Source: Flammeovirgaceae bacterium UBA1842 (lineage in GTDB: Bacteria; Bacteroidota; Bacteroidia; Cytophagales; Cyclobacteriaceae). Taken from it: a stretch of DNA of 64,000 nt. The notes under the pieces were generated by a model. The model was not told where the DNA came from, did no database searches, and was given only the letters and a program-made list of their open reading frames with translations. A program made the translations under genes and the position numbers. Location of the stretch: assembly GCA_002338655.1 (NCBI GenBank), contig DDIU01000034.1, positions 1 to 64,000 on the forward strand. Direction: 5' to 3'. Numbering within the stretch: position 1 is the first letter of the stretch; each line of letters opens with the position of its first letter. Below, piece after piece: positions 35,301 through 44,159 of the stretch.

Positions 35301-38300
35301 ATGGAATTGGTTAGATTCAATGTGCCTACTCCACTTTTAGTGAATCGGTAAAAACTATTTGTTCCGCTTCCTGTAATACTTTGAGAGGTGGCAGAATTGA
35401 ATACTGTTTCGTTATTTTGAGCATTATATGCCCCATCATTATCCATATCCCCACCTACGGTAAGACTTATTCCATTGCCATTAAAAGTAGCTCCCGAAGC
35501 TATGGATAATTGGTTAGTGATCTCCAATGGGTTTATGGCAATTTTTGCAGTTGGACTATTAGTGCCGTTAATGGTAAGATTAGCAAGAGCGATTGTCGAA
35601 TTAATTCGGAAATCAGTTTGTCCAGCTGGTGTGTTGCCATTAAAAATTGTAATGGTTGAACCTGTAAGGTCTGATACATCAGGATCTAAATAGAGAGCAG
35701 ATATCGTTGGACTTGTTTGATGTCTTTCGATTGTTAGGGTACCTCCAGTATAAGTGAATTCACTACCTACATTATAAATCTGTAACATCCCTCGTGTTCC
35801 TTCTGGTCCAGACTGCGTACCAACACGAACGTCACCACCTGTTTGTCTATACTTCAAAACACCAGTATTTGCTGAGGTAATTGGTCTGATTTGTGACCCT
35901 ACATTTAATGTACCTGATGAAATTTCTAAGATTGCATTTCCAGAAGCAGAATATTCAATAAAGTTATTTCCATTACCTATGGCATCATCCATATCTAAAG
36001 TACCCCCATCGATAATCAAACTACCGTCCAATTCTATCCCACTATTGTCACCAGACACATTTGCCTGACCCTGTGTAATTTGTAATCCAGTTTTAGGAGA
36101 GATCGAAAAATTAGCCCCCCCTGTGGTTAAATCAATATTTATTGCTGGATCATTTAAAACCAACGTACCGTTAGTCAATTTTATAGCCTTATTAGCACCA
36201 TTGGTAGGCCCATTTAAATTAATGTTATCGTCTAAAGTAAATTTATTTGCTTTACTGGACCCTTTATTTACAATCACTCTATATAAATCTGGTGTTGATG
36301 ATGTTACATTAGATAATGAATGGTTCCCCGTTCCTTTTAATTCAAGTAACACATTATTATCAGCTCCACCTTGGTATAAATCAAGTGTGGCCACATATGC
36401 TGCATCATGAATCATACTTATATTTCCATGAACAATTAATTTATGTTCTACACCATTCCCTCCACCTGACTGAATATCAACAAAACTGTTTCCTGGCGAG
36501 CTATTTGTACTGCTACCATTAATAATCAAATCTCCTTTTATTTCTACTGTATTGCTTGTTGCCCCATTCGAGAAACGCATTCTTCCAAAACCTGCAAATC
36601 CAATAGTAGCATCATTCTCTATTGTAATATTGGATTGTACCCACAAGGCAGCCCTATTAAATACCTGTAATTCATTGTTAATCTGAATATCATTAGCGAA
36701 TGTGACAATTTTTTGACTGCCCCAACCATCTGTACCTCCATTACTTCCCGAAGTATTTGTAGTTACCCTAAGTATGGGAAATTCTGAAGGGAATGATGGC
36801 ATTACCACGGCATTAGCGAGTCCCGCAGTTCCTTCTTGAGATAAGTTCCACATTGACTCAGTATTACTCATAAAAACACCGAAATCGTTATCGCTATTAA
36901 ATGTGGGTACATTGCCGGAGTTTGTAAATACAAGTTCAAACTCTCCTTTTCCTGATACCGTTTTCCAGTCATGTGTAGTACCTGCATAAAGCCTTAATCT
37001 ATTCATGAATGTTGATGGCTCTTCAAATTCAAGCTTAGCGGCCGAGGTATTGATGTTTACGTTAAGCCTAATTCTGTTAGCAGCGTGATTGCCTATAATT
37101 ACCACATCACCTGCTCCAGGTAGAGAACCATCGATTGCGCCATCAACGCCAACAGTTGACCAAGAACTTGTACTATTCCAATTTTGAGTAGTACCTGTTC
37201 TTCGGGTGTAAAATATAGTTGGTGCACCTATAAACCTCCCACTTTCTCCAGCCGTATAACTTGCATTTTCTAGGGTAAATCCAGTATCTGAAGGTCCATT
37301 AAAAGTTATTGTGTTGGCAGAATCATCAACTCCTTCATTTTCAGGTATGTTGTCATCCTCATAATTTCTTGTAAATGGAGTGCTTTCTAGTACTTTTCCT
37401 GCTACAAAACTGCTCTCATTTCCAGAACCATCTAAGTCATCATCATAATAATGGAAATCATACTCAACAGTTGGTACAGCCGTAAACCCTTCATAATCTA
37501 CTTTCCAATAGTAAGACAGTACATCACCCCCTGTCGGATCGGTGGTTGCTAATACCTTATCTACCGGACGGATGGTTATATATCCATCATCTGAAAAATT
37601 TGTCACAGTAACTATGGCAGGTGTATATTTCGAATTATTCCTTAATAATTCAGTTGCATCAGTCCCTATTCCAACAGGAAAAGTATAAACACCGTTTCCA
37701 CTTATGAGTAATGAAATCCCTCCATCGGAAGCATTTCCAGTGGTTATTAACATGTCTGCTGGACTAAATATTTTTTGTTCGACCCCATTCCCACCATCTA
37801 AAGTTCCGTTTTGGTTTACATCAAAAACTGCATTGTTATTTAATCTTTCGTCTAAAAAGTCAATCTTTAAGTTGTTTGACCCAATATTGATTCTACCATA
37901 TCTATAGTCTAAATAATCGATCTTTATATCAGAATTAAATGCAATATTATCTTCACTGTTTAATTTTATAGTACCGAATCGTGCCGAATCAGCAGTAATA
38001 AATACAGTATTTGATCCATCATCCCTTAATTTAAAAATATCATTATCCCCATTGGCTGCATTATCATTATTATAGCTTGCAGGATTATAAACAGTAAGCA
38101 CATCATAATTTACTAGTGTGTCTGCATATAACCTTATACTATGAAAGCCTTGATCTAATGTACCACCTAACACTTTTAAGTAATCACCTTGTACTCGAAT
38201 CAAGTTATTGTTATTCCCTGTCAAATCAGGTTTTCCAGAAGCCAAAGACACTGTTTTATTATGTGGTTTATCAATTACCAAATTCCAAAACCTCTGTTCA

Positions 38301-41300
38301 TCTCCAGCACCTGTTGATACCCTATTTTGAAAATTTAATAATGAATTGTCTGTACCATTAATTGTAGTAGTATTTTTCCTATTATTGGCATATATATATT
38401 CTCCACCATTTTCAATATTAAAATCACTTCCTACCTCAACATCATATCCATTATGATCAAATGTTACCCCCGATTCAATTGTTAAATCATTCAGTACTCT
38501 CAGATCAGGATTGGTAATGTTTGTAACATTACCCCCTGTGCCTGAAGCCCCATCTATCAAATCAACTTGTGAGCCTGTACCAGAAGTATAACGCATAATA
38601 ACATTCCAAAATGGTGAAAGTGAAGTGACTTTAAAATCATCATTTCTAGTAATGTCCATAATTACAGTCCCTCCAGTAACGCTCTGGTTACCTGTACTAC
38701 TTGCTATAAAAATACCTCCAGTATTAGCACCAGTTGGTGCCCCTGCCACATGTAGTGTTCCCCCTGACATGTTAAATGTATTGCCAGGATAGGTAAGGCT
38801 AAAGGCGTAGTAACTTGTGCTAATACTATTACCTGTTATATTTACTGTACCACCACTTTGAGTATAACCACCAATATTAGTAGGGCCATTAACAGATGTT
38901 CTGATCTGATTTACAGTCATTATCCCATCGGAAACCACTACATTACCGTTGGCCCTTGTAGTAATACCACTATTGATTGGCGCATCAATCGTACCTCCTG
39001 ACATTTGTATTGTTCCATAGGGTACAATCGCTGTTCCTGCTGGTTTGGCCGCTGAACCACCATTAACCCATAGTCTAGCTGCTTCTGATATGTTATAGTT
39101 ACCGGTATTGTTAAGTACGGGAACGTCTACATTTAAATTAAGGCGTACTGTACCCCTTAGTAGTCCTAATGCGTTATCGTTAGTGGTTAATTGAGCTACT
39201 GAACCATGCCCATAATCAGCTGGGCCATATAAATTAAAATTAGCTGCACTTGAAGCATTAATGTCCAATATATAATTCTGATCTACTCCTTTGTCAATCT
39301 CAATTCTGTAGAAGTTTGTAACCCCAAAGCAGTCAATCTGTTGATTATGAAATGGACTTAAAAAATTTGCATCTACAATTCCATTAGTAGCTTCATTATT
39401 ATAGTCGGTGGCTACACGATTTGTAAACTCAGCGCGTCCCTGATTAATAAAATCACCATAAAAATTAAATTCGTGCCGTGCATTTGCTGTACCTACATTT
39501 AATTCCCCACTAGCATCAATTTGCACATTTCCATAAGCAGTAATTACCCTTGAAGTTGCTGTTGAGTTATCATTAATCTGAAGTACCCCTTGTTGAATTG
39601 TAAGGTCTCCGTTTATTGTAAAATCTGCGATCATCGTGGCAACGTCAGTTCCATTGTCTAGATTGATGTTCACATTATTATATAGTCTATTCTGATTTAA
39701 ATTAAGGCCTGTACCCACGATTTCAACAGTACCCCCAACAATAGAATCGGCAAAAACTGCCGTAGAACCAGATGGGAAGTTATCATTTTGTGAAACATCC
39801 CCTGCGTATGAAATAGTACCATTTCCAAGGATGTTAAAGAAATCATGTCCGGAAGTAGTGCCAATTACTAGTTTTCCATCCACTGTAAGGTTAACTCCAT
39901 CATTATCATCAGTATCCATTGTTACTGTACGGCCGGATAAAATAGTTGCATTATCACCGGGTTGCGGTACACCTCCAGTTACTGGTTCCCTTAATGAACC
40001 GTTTGAAATAGTCGTCCATGTCAACGGGTCATTCCAATCACCTGTTTGATACGAATACCAATTACCAGGTACAAGTTGTTCTCCCTCACCAATAGTATAG
40101 TAACCAGCAGGCAAACTAGTATTCCCTAAATCAACAACCAGCTGATCTCCGTTTTCTACCGTATATGAATTAGCGACCAATCGCGAATAATTATCAGCTG
40201 TTGTTGCTCTATATAGTAATACATAATCATTGGCATCACCTGAAAAAGATAAACCTGCTGTGCCAAAATCAAATCGTAACTTTATAGATACATCTCCAGT
40301 TGGCTCCATGAACCAACTTCTTGCCCAACGGGAATCCAATACACCTGGATCAACCACCAGATTGGTAGTAACCCCATCTGCATGGGCGGTATTATCATGA
40401 GCGAACATGACAAATTCATTGGAAGCGTTCAGAGATCCATTGGCCTCCTCTATTTGTAGGGCGTCACTAAACCCTGACTGGCCAAATTTATCACTGCCAT
40501 TGCCAGTACCAATACCCATAAAATCATTCACAAATGCGGCATCGAAAACCCCTGGATTTGTGCCATAATAATTATTGTCCGTAAGGGCTATACCATACTT
40601 CTGACTCAAATAATTTTCGACTATTATCCGCTCCCCATCATTAAGTCCCTGTCTGTATATGATGAATTCCGCAATATCCCCATCAAAATAAGTTCCGTAA
40701 TTATCATTAAGGGCACCTAATATTAGATTAGATGTAGAGTTAGTAACATTTCCTGCAAATGAAGAAGATCCCGATGCTGAAGACTGCAAAAATATTTGCT
40801 GAAGGGAATTCTTGTAGGTATTAGATATAATGTAGTCTGTAGTAGTATTAAGACCGGTGGACGAAGCCAATCTCTGATTGGAACCATTGTCAATATCAAA
40901 ATTTAATCGTTGAGTCGTGTAGGTAAAAGCACTATATGAGCGTTGGGAACCTGAACTAGTTCTTTTAGAATAAATCCCTCTCGGTGAGCCATCAAGAGTG
41001 GCATTGTAAACCACTGCAATTATCGTAATCCCACTTAAACCTGCATCTAAATCTGCATTATCATCAAGCCTAAGGTATCGTTCGGAACCATCAAAACGAA
41101 CTGCGGCATGTGTTCCACTAAATAACCCATTTGTTTCAAAAAGTGGTGTATTGTCAATTCCCTGCTGAACCATATGATTCCCGTTTCCACTTAGGTCTGT
41201 CCAAGTGGTCACTGAGGCACCATCTGCATATCCTAGGGTACTAGCGTCTAACCAAACTATATTTTCTGGCTCACCTCCCGATCCATCAAAATTACCAACA

Positions 41301-41374
41301 CCTGCGGGGCCGGTCTGAGCTATGACCGAAATGTTAATAAGAACCCCAACTATTAATGATAAAAGCTTTTTCAT
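32372..41374 (-). CDS. Giant (3000 aa) secreted repeat protein with LamG-like N-domain and T9SS type A sorting domain
   Basis: A signal peptide ends near VIAQTGP. A LamG/concanavalin-like domain follows (about residues 35-260: NIVWLDASTLGYADG, WTDLSGNGNHMVQQG, FDGDIAEFIIYRQGL). Then come more than 2400 residues of Gly/Asn/Thr-rich beta-helix-like repeats, interrupted by segments such as DWNDPLTWTT and NWNSTSSWSTVG, which look like the starts of recurring modules. The end is a Por-type domain: STYPNPTDQANINLNL and LRQGIYIIQVRQGDKTKFK. It is a cell-surface or secreted adhesin- or hydrolase-like protein, but no catalytic residues are visible. The frame is open over 9 kb, so there is no sign of decay. 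There is no neighbour in the same unit. Confidence 0.85.
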   Translation of the reverse strand: MKKLLSLIVGVLINISVIAQTGPAGVGNFDGSGGEPENIVWLDASTLGYADGASVTTWTDLSGNGNHMVQQGIDNTPLFETNGLFSGTHAAVRFDGSERYLRLDDNADLDAGLSGITIIAVVYNATLDGSPRGIYSKRTSSGSQRSYSAFTYTTQRLNFDIDNGSNQRLASSTGLNTTTDYIISNTYKNSLQQIFLQSSASGSSSFAGNVTNSTSNLILGALNDNYGTYFDGDIAEFIIYRQGLNDGERIIVENYLSQKYGIALTDNNYYGTNPGVFDAAFVNDFMGIGTGNGSDKFGQSGFSDALQIEEANGSLNASNEFVMFAHDNTAHADGVTTNLVVDPGVLDSRWARSWFMEPTGDVSIKLRFDFGTAGLSFSGDANDYVLLYRATTADNYSRLVANSYTVENGDQLVVDLGNTSLPAGYYTIGEGEQLVPGNWYSYQTGDWNDPLTWTTISNGSLREPVTGGVPQPGDNATILSGRTVTMDTDDNDGVNLTVDGKLVIGTTSGHDFFNILGNGTISYAGDVSQNDNFPSGSTAVFADSIVGGTVEIVGTGLNLNQNRLYNNVNINLDNGTDVATMIADFTINGDLTIQQGVLQINDNSTATSRVITAYGNVQIDASGELNVGTANARHEFNFYGDFINQGRAEFTNRVATDYNNEATNGIVDANFLSPFHNQQIDCFGVTNFYRIEIDKGVDQNYILDINASSAANFNLYGPADYGHGSVAQLTTNDNALGLLRGTVRLNLNVDVPVLNNTGNYNISEAARLWVNGGSAAKPAGTAIVPYGTIQMSGGTIDAPINSGITTRANGNVVVSDGIMTVNQIRTSVNGPTNIGGYTQSGGTVNITGNSISTSYYAFSLTYPGNTFNMSGGTLHVAGAPTGANTGGIFIASSTGNQSVTGGTVIMDITRNDDFKVTSLSPFWNVIMRYTSGTGSQVDLIDGASGTGGNVTNITNPDLRVLNDLTIESGVTFDHNGYDVEVGSDFNIENGGEYIYANNRKNTTTINGTDNSLLNFQNRVSTGAGDEQRFWNLVIDKPHNKTVSLASGKPDLTGNNNNLIRVQGDYLKVLGGTLDQGFHSIRLYADTLVNYDVLTVYNPASYNNDNAANGDNDIFKLRDDGSNTVFITADSARFGTIKLNSEDNIAFNSDIKIDYLDYRYGRINIGSNNLKIDFLDERLNNNAVFDVNQNGTLDGGNGVEQKIFSPADMLITTGNASDGGISLLISGNGVYTFPVGIGTDATELLRNNSKYTPAIVTVTNFSDDGYITIRPVDKVLATTDPTGGDVLSYYWKVDYEGFTAVPTVEYDFHYYDDDLDGSGNESSFVAGKVLESTPFTRNYEDDNIPENEGVDDSANTITFNGPSDTGFTLENASYTAGESGRFIGAPTIFYTRRTGTTQNWNSTSSWSTVGVDGAIDGSLPGAGDVVIIGNHAANRIRLNVNINTSAAKLEFEEPSTFMNRLRLYAGTTHDWKTVSGKGEFELVFTNSGNVPTFNSDNDFGVFMSNTESMWNLSQEGTAGLANAVVMPSFPSEFPILRVTTNTSGSNGGTDGWGSQKIVTFANDIQINNELQVFNRAALWVQSNITIENDATIGFAGFGRMRFSNGATSNTVEIKGDLIINGSSTNSSPGNSFVDIQSGGGNGVEHKLIVHGNISMIHDAAYVATLDLYQGGADNNVLLELKGTGNHSLSNVTSSTPDLYRVIVNKGSSKANKFTLDDNINLNGPTNGANKAIKLTNGTLVLNDPAINIDLTTGGANFSISPKTGLQITQGQANVSGDNSGIELDGSLIIDGGTLDMDDAIGNGNNFIEYSASGNAILEISSGTLNVGSQIRPITSANTGVLKYRQTGGDVRVGTQSGPEGTRGMLQIYNVGSEFTYTGGTLTIERHQTSPTISALYLDPDVSDLTGSTITIFNGNTPAGQTDFRINSTIALANLTINGTNSPTAKIAINPLEITNQLSIASGATFNGNGISLTVGGDMDNDGAYNAQNNETVFNSATSQSITGSGTNSFYRFTKSGVGTLNLTNSITVANLFSISDGILDDNGFSINLQADAVIDGTHTSVGGSGLVFVGSANQELRRSGAGTGTLGMITINNSNGVTIPDGNGYNFNIDGGLRLNTGVFNIGGGSLLFGTGADITPVSPFSVSNMIQTNSSFVDSGIGKQFPAGFNQDFTFPVGQAFYTPISFDFGTPGNTFGSTSGTLTVRPANEYHPTINDGTDVLATGDLNNVLQYYWSVEAASINGLIADMTLKYDQSHVLSAEPGATHDEDDYISARILTFNNPSNDINKFDATAVDEVANTIKFNFSGATSNGISGDYFAGLDEAIPNNVATYTAIGGGGDVDQEIYDVPLPSGAGVPPSGAVIVIPSGQTVRLNVDNIRLYKTEIQSGGVLEVDNTTNHRLGTLEGTGTLKIVSDGANANLPAFSGNFLSCSGGGLEYAGTGSYNVLSGITSLRNLTLSGSGNRNFPNNNITICEDLVINGPTLNNSSNRDITILDNLILTSGIFNTGTGDIGISNNLQIDGGVYNGQTGGDLTIEGDFNINGGTFSSGSGRQFVEGDVNYLSGNYEPGSGTHRLILKGNSIQTIRGNFNGLSGIYRLLLNNTSNIQLASADVEIQNILFLNNGKLVTNGNNFTILSSGSISPTEGRSNSYVVGKLSKTIPSGSFTFPIGSASNWRPATVNNVSTGGFTWEAQYFEGDPTTDPLVDNLTPTNSSIKTISAGEYWKISDGSVASSGVTATVGLSWGMESDVSTVSSEREELEVVIWNDGTSSWDNLGGTSFSGSHSQSGGNFSAVTPNTFSEHIFTLGSGDVANPLPITLTSFTGQLVDNEVKLEWTTSSEINNDYFVIERLISGTNNFKVLGQVEGSGSTESINKYQFIDSRPVFGSNVYRLKQVDFDGTATYSDNLVTVNYVDKNAVFSISTYPNPTDQANINLNLSLMGPTPVEISLIDINGKIHYSGVFTPEGNSVEMLLKPTSDLRQGIYIIQVRQGDKTKFKRIIISK

Positions 41375-41677
41375 AAAGACAATATTTTTTTTATTTGAAA
41401 TGCATTTTTCATGCTAGTCTTGTATACAATTGAAAATCAGCTACTTACGAATTTAAAATTCTAATCAAAATTCCTATTTTGGGAATATTGATAAGCTTTG
41501 GGATTAACTGCTAAATATGAATGCATAACAAACGGTAAATCTAATAAATAACAGTCATTAATACACTCACTATCAGATAGGTAATTGATTTTCTCTTATA
41601 ATTCAAAAATCCTTTTTACCAGCACCTTCAACTCTTCCTCTTCTTTTCCCTTTATTTCTCTTAATTAATCTTAAGTT
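41375..41677. other. Spacer without recognised gene
   Basis: 303 nt of A/T-rich DNA between two minus-strand genes. No ORF with family resemblance, no strong hairpin and no clear TAnnTTTG box on the minus strand were found. It should contain the promoter for the giant protein gene. Confidence 0.4.
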
Positions 41678-42166
41678 CTAATGCTCTTTTTTTAGACAAT
41701 AATAGGCTATGATCACGGCTGATAGTGTAAAACTTAAAGTAATAAGTATTCCTGAAACCATTACGATATATTTCACCCAGTCATAGCCGAGCCAAAGTAG
41801 CCATATCCCGCCAAAAGTAAGTATGGTGGACACAAATGGTTCAACCATTAAAAAATATTTTAATTTGATATTGATAGGAACAGTCACAAGTAATGCACCT
41901 AAACAGAAAAATATTAAGGAAAATGATAGTACGTGGGTATGGATGGTGGTGAGCATCTCCCCTTCAGACCGTTTGAACTTGAGTACATTTGCACTCTCAT
42001 CATATTCATTTCCTGTGTAATTTTCAGAAATGCCCTGAGCGTTAAGGTCAGTGGTATGGACGATAAACTTAAAACCAGAAAAATAACCAAAGGTGAGTGC
42101 TAGAATAAAAAAGAAAATGGATTTTCTTAAATAATTTGGGAATGATTCAATGCAATCTAGCTTCAT
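41678..42166 (-). CDS. Four-helix membrane protein with HxH in a helix
   Basis: A 162-residue protein, family not recognised. Predicted membrane helices are at about 15-33, 72-95, 108-127 and 131-155, with an outside loop of about 40 residues after the first. The second helix begins TTIHTHVLSFSLIFF, with H76 and H78 placed where haem or metal could bind. It follows an FMN-binding protein gene by 37 nt and is probably in the same unit, so an electron-transfer role is a fair but unproven guess. Confidence 0.6.
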   Translation of the reverse strand: MKLDCIESFPNYLRKSIFFFILALTFGYFSGFKFIVHTTDLNAQGISENYTGNEYDESANVLKFKRSEGEMLTTIHTHVLSFSLIFFCLGALLVTVPINIKLKYFLMVEPFVSTILTFGGIWLLWLGYDWVKYIVMVSGILITLSFTLSAVIIAYYCLKKEH

Positions 42167-42203
42167 AAATTCTTTAATAAAGAATCAAATATAGCCATTA
42201 CCA

Positions 42204-42746
42204 TTATAATTTCCCGTGGCTCCTAAGTTGGGTAATAGAATTGGTGAGTCTTTTTATAGCATTAGTAGCAGATCGAACAGAAATAGTAGCACCTGAGATA
42301 CCTTGAACATCATAATCCAATCTCATTTCATTGTCTGAAGTCATGCCGATAAATTGCTTTAACCAGCGGGAACTACCTATTTCACCCCCATATCCCTCTC
42401 GGTAAATAAGCACTTCAGAAAGTGCAATAGATAGGTCAGGGTTATAGATCACCATGAAGTCAAAATAATCATATTTACTAGGGGCTGCACTTAAAAACAT
42501 ATACCCCTTTAATTGGCCATCCACAGATAAACGGTATAAGTGTAATCGTTTCAAATCGGCATCAAGGTCATTTTGCACTTCATCAGTGATAGTAATTTGT
42601 TGATAATCTACAGCTGCACCGTCCCATAATTTATCAAATGCTTTATGCACCTTTTTTTGGGCATTATTTGGCAAATCAAGTTGACTATTGTTTTGAAAGG
42701 CAAGGCTCGTTAATGATATTATAAATAAAACGATCAGATTTTTCAT
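42204..42746 (-). CDS. Exported FMN-binding domain protein
   Basis: A 180-residue protein with an N-terminal hydrophobic signal (residues 1-17). The C-terminal FMN_bind domain shows GGEIGSSRWLKQFIG and QGISGATISVRSATNAIKRL; the flavinylation-type core is SGATIS at 151-156. In NqrC/RnfG-type proteins an Asp usually lies three residues before the SGAT Ser, but here it is Gln148, so covalent flavinylation by ApbE is likely but not certain. Neighbours are a porin upstream and the HxH membrane protein downstream. It may carry electrons in the periplasm. Confidence 0.78.
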   Translation of the reverse strand: MKNLIVLFIISLTSLAFQNNSQLDLPNNAQKKVHKAFDKLWDGAAVDYQQITITDEVQNDLDADLKRLHLYRLSVDGQLKGYMFLSAAPSKYDYFDFMVIYNPDLSIALSEVLIYREGYGGEIGSSRWLKQFIGMTSDNEMRLDYDVQGISGATISVRSATNAIKRLTNSITQLRSHGKL

Positions 42747-42808
42747 ATTACTAATTCACAATATTATAAATTACAGGGCAATAATTATTGCCCTGTAATA
42801 ACTCAATG

Positions 42809-44023
42809 CTAAAACCAAATACCTATGCCAAAGTTTAAGACTTTTTTGTCTTTACTTCCGCTGGCATCATTTTTTTGAATTTGATAGTCAGCTTTCAATA
42901 CCGCCCCAGGGGCTATTTTATAGCCCAATCCTAAGGTAATGTCCGTTCTATTATAGCTCTCGTTTTTTGCGATTAAATCCACCTCCTCATGTGTATTATA
43001 CTTTTCATATCGAGCAAAAACATCCAATCTCTTATCAGTTTTTTGTTTGAAAAAACGTAAAACATCATACCCGCCCTCTACGTAGTAGCCAAACATTCTA
43101 GATCCTAAATCTGAACCAACGAAAGCATTATACTCATCTGTATTATTGATATTCGCATTTACCACAACAGCTCTAGCGGTAAATCCCTTGTATTGGTACC
43201 TGGCATCGAATCCAACCATGGCAATACTCACTACTGATGAATCAGCCTGATCTATCATCACATCATTATCCTTATCTAATCCATCAAACAAAGTAGATTG
43301 TGATTTCCCAAAATAACCCGCCAAACCTAGTTTCAATCCAGGCAGACCATAATAATCTAATTTAGATGATAAATTAGGTGTACTGATAAATGATTCTGCC
43401 GCTTTTTGACGCCCTTTTCTAAATCCATCAGACCCTCTAAAATTACCCGAACCATTATATCCACTAAAGCCATTGACGACATATAGTTGATATTTTAAGG
43501 ATGTACTTGGGAAACTTCCTGAAACCCCAACTCCAAGTTCACGCCAAGTAGTAGGAATTATGGTGCTCTCCAAATTTGGCCTTTCCACACCAAAATAGGT
43601 TGGGGGTTCATGGTATTCATTAATTATACCCATTGGTATTAGCATTAATCCCGCCCGAACATTAAAATTAGGCTTTATCTTATAATTTAAGAATGCCTGC
43701 TCAACAAACACTTCACTTACGTGTTCATATTCAATCTCCATTACAAAGTGGGTACGGTCGTCAAACCGATAGCCTAAAAATGTAACTAATCTGTGGACAT
43801 CCATATTACCATTATGCCTCACACCTGATTCAAGCTCCTGATTATAATCAATTTGAGCATATGCTCCTATGGTAATATTTTTTGAACTGTTCCCTTGGAT
43901 AATATTATTTAAGGCGTTTAATGGTTCATTCGTTAATGAATCTATATTGGAAACTTGCGCAAAGCTGGCAGTACAGGTAAGTATTAGTAGTATAGTTAAA
44001 AAGTGTTTCATTGTAGTAAGCAT
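42809..44023 (-). CDS. Outer-membrane porin (phosphate-selective porin O/P-like)
   Basis: A 404-residue beta-barrel with a signal peptide ending near ASFAQV. Alternating aromatic beta-strands, motifs such as FLGYRFDDRTHFVMEIEYEHV and ARYQYKGFTARAVVVNA, and the terminal GIGIWF with a C-terminal Phe are typical of trimeric porins. Shorter core motifs are RFDDRTHFVMEIE and NFGIGIWF. The specificity is unknown. It lies between the DUF819 transporter gene (136 nt upstream, with its own promoter) and the FMN-binding protein gene (62 nt). Confidence 0.8.
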   Translation of the reverse strand: MLTTMKHFLTILLILTCTASFAQVSNIDSLTNEPLNALNNIIQGNSSKNITIGAYAQIDYNQELESGVRHNGNMDVHRLVTFLGYRFDDRTHFVMEIEYEHVSEVFVEQAFLNYKIKPNFNVRAGLMLIPMGIINEYHEPPTYFGVERPNLESTIIPTTWRELGVGVSGSFPSTSLKYQLYVVNGFSGYNGSGNFRGSDGFRKGRQKAAESFISTPNLSSKLDYYGLPGLKLGLAGYFGKSQSTLFDGLDKDNDVMIDQADSSVVSIAMVGFDARYQYKGFTARAVVVNANINNTDEYNAFVGSDLGSRMFGYYVEGGYDVLRFFKQKTDKRLDVFARYEKYNTHEEVDLIAKNESYNRTDITLGLGYKIAPGAVLKADYQIQKNDASGSKDKKVLNFGIGIWF

Positions 44024-44056
44024 TATTTTTATTTAGACTGTTTATAAATAACAACG

Positions 44057-44088
44057 CAAATATATAATGTTGACCCATCTTTTTACAA
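44057..44088 (-). promoter_or_regulatory. Putative promoter of the porin gene
   Basis: On the minus strand TATATTTG (44057-44064) matches TAnnTTTG exactly, with TTG (44086-44088) 21 nt upstream. The porin start lies 33 nt downstream. Confidence 0.5.
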
Positions 44089-44159
44089 ACCTTATTTAGA
44101 TTTATTTTAAATAAAACTTAAAATGAACTATGACTTGTTGATAATCTGATACTTAGAAT

